From contig JAPPLF010000108.1 of the NCBI GenBank assembly GCA_028874215.1, positions 67,730-131,729 of the forward strand: a stretch of DNA of 64,000 nucleotides. Reading direction: 5' to 3'. Every line of letters begins with the position of its first letter. Positions within the stretch are counted from its first letter, which is position 1. The position numbers and the translations under genes are program-made. This DNA comes from Acidobacteriota bacterium. Its GTDB lineage: Bacteria > Acidobacteriota > UBA6911 > RPQK01 > JAJDTT01. Of the stretch, positions 61,986 to 64,000 are shown piece by piece. The notes under the pieces are model-generated. The model made no database searches and was not told the origin of the DNA. It worked only from the letters and a program-made list of their open reading frames with translations.

Positions 61986-62786
61986 TCAGTTTCCCAATGC
62001 ATGGAAATGTCCCAGTGGTCCGCTCCCGGTTCCCAGGCGCAGGGAATGGCGGATCGCCTCCGTGACGTAGTCCTTGGCGCGGCGAACCGATTCCTCCAGT
62101 CCGCTTCCCCTGGCCAGATGCGCGGCGATGGCGGAAGCGAAGGTGCAACCGCTGCCGTGGGTGTCCCGGGAGGAGAGGCGAGGCCCCTTCAACCGGACCC
62201 GGCCGGCGCCGGTGAAAAGCAAGTCGGTCGAGCTCTCCGGGTCCCGGAAGTGGCCCCCCTTGATGACGACGGCTCGGGGGCCCATGTCCAGCAGCAGGCG
62301 AGCCGCTTGGACGGCGTCTTCCTCGGAGCGGATCTCTCGTCCGGTCAGCAGCTCCGACTCGTGCCGGTTGGGAGTGAGGACCAGGGTGAGGGGAAAGAGG
62401 AGAGATTTCATCCGTGAAACGGCTTCCCCGCCGGCCAGCGCATGGCCGTATCCGCTCCGGATGACCGGGTCCACCACGATCCGCTCCAGGCGATGGAATC
62501 GGATCCTGTCCGACACCGCTTCCACGGCCTCGGGGGAGGGGATCATCCCGGTCTTGACGGAATCGACTCCCGGGTCCCCGACGGCGGCATCGATCTGGCG
62601 GGCGACATGGTCGGGAGGCAGGGGGAGAATCTCATGCACCCGGCGGGTGTCCTGCACCGTGGACGCCGTGATGGCGCTCATCCCGTGCACTCCCAGCGCC
62701 GCGAAGGTCTTCAGATCGGCCTGGATTCCGGCACAGCCGCCGCTGTCGGAGCCGGAGACCGTGAGTGCGCAGGGAATCGGCCTCAC
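61986..62786 (-). CDS. thiD: Hydroxymethylpyrimidine/phosphomethylpyrimidine kinase
   Basis: This 266-residue ribokinase-fold enzyme phosphorylates HMP and HMP-P in thiamine synthesis. It has LTVSGSDSGGCAGIQADLKTF with the substrate pocket, VVDPVIRSGYGHAL and the anion hole/catalytic motif DTHGSGCTFASAIAAHL. The GTG start at 62786 overlaps the stop of the aminotransferase gene (GTGA) and sits right before the conserved region. No other thi genes are near. Confidence 0.93.
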   Translation of the reverse strand: MRPIPCALTVSGSDSGGCAGIQADLKTFAALGVHGMSAITASTVQDTRRVHEILPLPPDHVARQIDAAVGDPGVDSVKTGMIPSPEAVEAVSDRIRFHRLERIVVDPVIRSGYGHALAGGEAVSRMKSLLFPLTLVLTPNRHESELLTGREIRSEEDAVQAARLLLDMGPRAVVIKGGHFRDPESSTDLLFTGAGRVRLKGPRLSSRDTHGSGCTFASAIAAHLARGSGLEESVRRAKDYVTEAIRHSLRLGTGSGPLGHFHALGN

Positions 62787-64000
62787 CGGGGCCGGTTCCC
62801 GGATCGCCCCCTGCCGCTGCGCAGCCGCAAGAGCCGGCGACGGGCCTCGGCCAACACGTCCATGGTCTTGCAGTAGGCGAAGCGGATGAGTCGTTTTCCC
62901 TGCTGCCTGCCGGGGCGGTAGAAGCTGCTGCCGGGGACGGCCGCGACCCCGTAGTCCCGGACCAGCTCGGCGGCGAAGGCCACGTCGTCCTTGTCGGTCA
63001 CCTGGGAGATGTCGGCCATGATGTAGTAGGCTCCGGCCGGTTTCCAGACCCGGAAACCCAACTGGACCAGCGCCTCCATGAGGAAGTCCCGGCGTTCGAG
63101 ATAGTCTCGGGCCAACTGGTCGTAGTAGCCGGATTCCATCGCCAGAGCCGTGACTCCCGCCTCCTGCAGCGGCGCCGGGGAACCGACCGTCAGGAAGTCG
63201 TGCATCTTCCGGATGGCTCCGGCGAGGTGGCCCGGTGCGATGGTGTATCCGACGCGCCACCCGGTCACGCTGAAGGTCTTGGAGAGGGCGCTGATGGTCA
63301 CCGTCCGCTCTCTCATTCCCGGAAGCAGCGCGATGGGCTGGTGGACGTGCCCATCATAAAGGATGTGTTCGTAGATCTCGTCGGTGAACACATAGAAGTC
63401 GTAGCGGACCGCCAGCTCGGCGATCCGATTCAGCTCGTCGCTGTTGAAGACCTTTCCCGACGGGTTGTTGGGCGAGTTGAGGATGAGGGCCCGCAGCCGG
63501 CCCCGGTCGCAGGCATCGCGGATGGTTCGTTCCAGCACGTCGAAGTCCAGAGCCCAGTCCGACTCCGACTCCAGGGAAACATAGATGGGAGTCGCTCCGG
63601 CGATGATGGAATCGGGACCGTAGTTTTCGTAGAAGGGTTCGAACACCACGACCTGTTCGCCCGGATTGACCAGGGCCAGCATGGTGGAAATCATGCACTC
63701 GGTGGAACCGCAGGCGACCGTCACCTCCACGTCGGGATCGACGTCCCAGCCGTAGACGCGGCGGTACTTTTCGGCCACGGCCCGGCGAAAGGACGGGGCC
63801 CCCCAAGTGACGGCGTATTGATTGATGTCCTCCTGGATCGCCCGGCAAGCGGCATCCTTGACCACCTGAGGTGCGGCAAAATTCGGATAGCCCTGGGCCA
63901 GGTTGATGGCGCCGTGTTCGTATGCCAGACGGGTCATCTCCCGAATCACCGACTCGGTGAATCGGGAGGCCTTCTCACCGATGTATTTGTTCAATTCAAC
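62783..64000 (-). CDS. PLP-dependent class I/II aminotransferase, 5' end at window edge
   Basis: At least 403 residues are visible, from a TTG at 63994; the frame stays open to the window edge, so the true start may lie outside. It has FTESVIREMTRLA, NLAQGYPNF, NSPNNPSGK, the PLP lysine in SALSKTFSVTGWRVGY and the substrate Arg in IRFAYCK. It most resembles kynurenine/glutamine transaminase-type enzymes acting on aromatic or sulfur amino acids. ThiD translation is coupled to its end. Confidence 0.9.
   Translation of the reverse strand, partial: VELNKYIGEKASRFTESVIREMTRLAYEHGAINLAQGYPNFAAPQVVKDAACRAIQEDINQYAVTWGAPSFRRAVAEKYRRVYGWDVDPDVEVTVACGSTECMISTMLALVNPGEQVVVFEPFYENYGPDSIIAGATPIYVSLESESDWALDFDVLERTIRDACDRGRLRALILNSPNNPSGKVFNSDELNRIAELAVRYDFYVFTDEIYEHILYDGHVHQPIALLPGMRERTVTISALSKTFSVTGWRVGYTIAPGHLAGAIRKMHDFLTVGSPAPLQEAGVTALAMESGYYDQLARDYLERRDFLMEALVQLGFRVWKPAGAYYIMADISQVTDKDDVAFAAELVRDYGVAAVPGSSFYRPGRQQGKRLIRFAYCKTMDVLAEARRRLLRLRSGRGRSGNRPR

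Noticed and set aside
1-64000. CRISPR arrays, insertion sequences and prophage genes
   Set aside because: No regularly spaced direct repeats, transposase or integrase motifs, or phage structural genes were found.

Overview
The window is a 64 kb, gene-dense, high-GC bacterial chromosome segment. The organism is diderm: it encodes a LolA-type lipoprotein carrier, LspA, a TonB-family protein, twin-arginine signals and lipoprotein signals. Gene content (Tat-exported Gfo/Idh/MocA oxidoreductase, DUF1080 domains, SMP-30/gluconolactonase, a PQQ dehydrogenase with an inserted cytochrome c, secreted NHL and YVTN propellers) and the order ispE-prs-rplY-pth-rpsF-rpsR-rplI-dnaB suggest an Acidobacteriota-like lineage. 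That placement is inference, since no 16S rRNA gene is present. I found no tRNA, rRNA, CRISPR array, prophage or insertion sequence. No gene-free stretch exceeds 300 bases.

Region 1 (1-24.5 kb) is accessory and catabolic. Three related TIM-barrel proteins alternate with a Tat-exported Gfo/Idh/MocA oxidoreductase and a cupin-cupin-SMP-30 lipoprotein, all on the plus strand (2-7771). Next come a secreted double cupin, an SH3-like protein, a small basic protein, a PQQ dehydrogenase, a secreted triple-RidA protein, a nucleotidyltransferase/partner cassette with an apparent frameshift, a PhoD-like phosphatase, two overlapping NHL genes, an orphan small protein and a double-DUF1080 protein. A minus-strand pair, a flavoprotein of the dimethylglycine/sarcosine dehydrogenase type plus a phosphosulfolactate synthase (ComA) homologue, diverges from a sodium:solute symporter.

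Region 2 (24.5-48 kb) is mostly housekeeping. A pgsA-aroDE-thrB operon is followed by a 3D-domain protein and uvrC on the plus strand. A long minus-strand run then covers dciA, a secreted propeller protein, a TPR protein, ispE, prs, rplY, pth, hppA, rpsF, rpsR, rplI, dnaB, radA, ispD, ispF, suhB and yjjX. It links isoprenoid precursor synthesis, translation, replication (the DnaB helicase and its probable loader DciA) and ion-pumping pyrophosphate hydrolysis.

Region 3 (48-64 kb) holds an HNH endonuclease, a DUF2064 transferase, a TonB-family protein, ileS, an in-frame lspA-lolA fusion, fabH, two small envelope or stress proteins, a HAD phosphatase, a histone-deacetylase-family protein, queE, a bitopic coiled-coil protein, nth, thiD and a truncated aminotransferase.

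The strongest observations are: (i) the LspA-LolA fusion, whose topology makes sense as one lipoprotein-maturation protein; (ii) a recurrent arrangement in which a -10-like hexamer (TATAAT, TAGAAT, TAGACT or CATAAT) lies only 6-10 nt before the start codon of eight genes, suggesting leaderless transcripts; (iii) a dispersed hairpin repeat that provides the stop codon and terminator of two unrelated genes; (iv) a second dyad element shared upstream of the symporter gene and fabH; and (v) the ComA-like/flavoprotein/symporter cluster.
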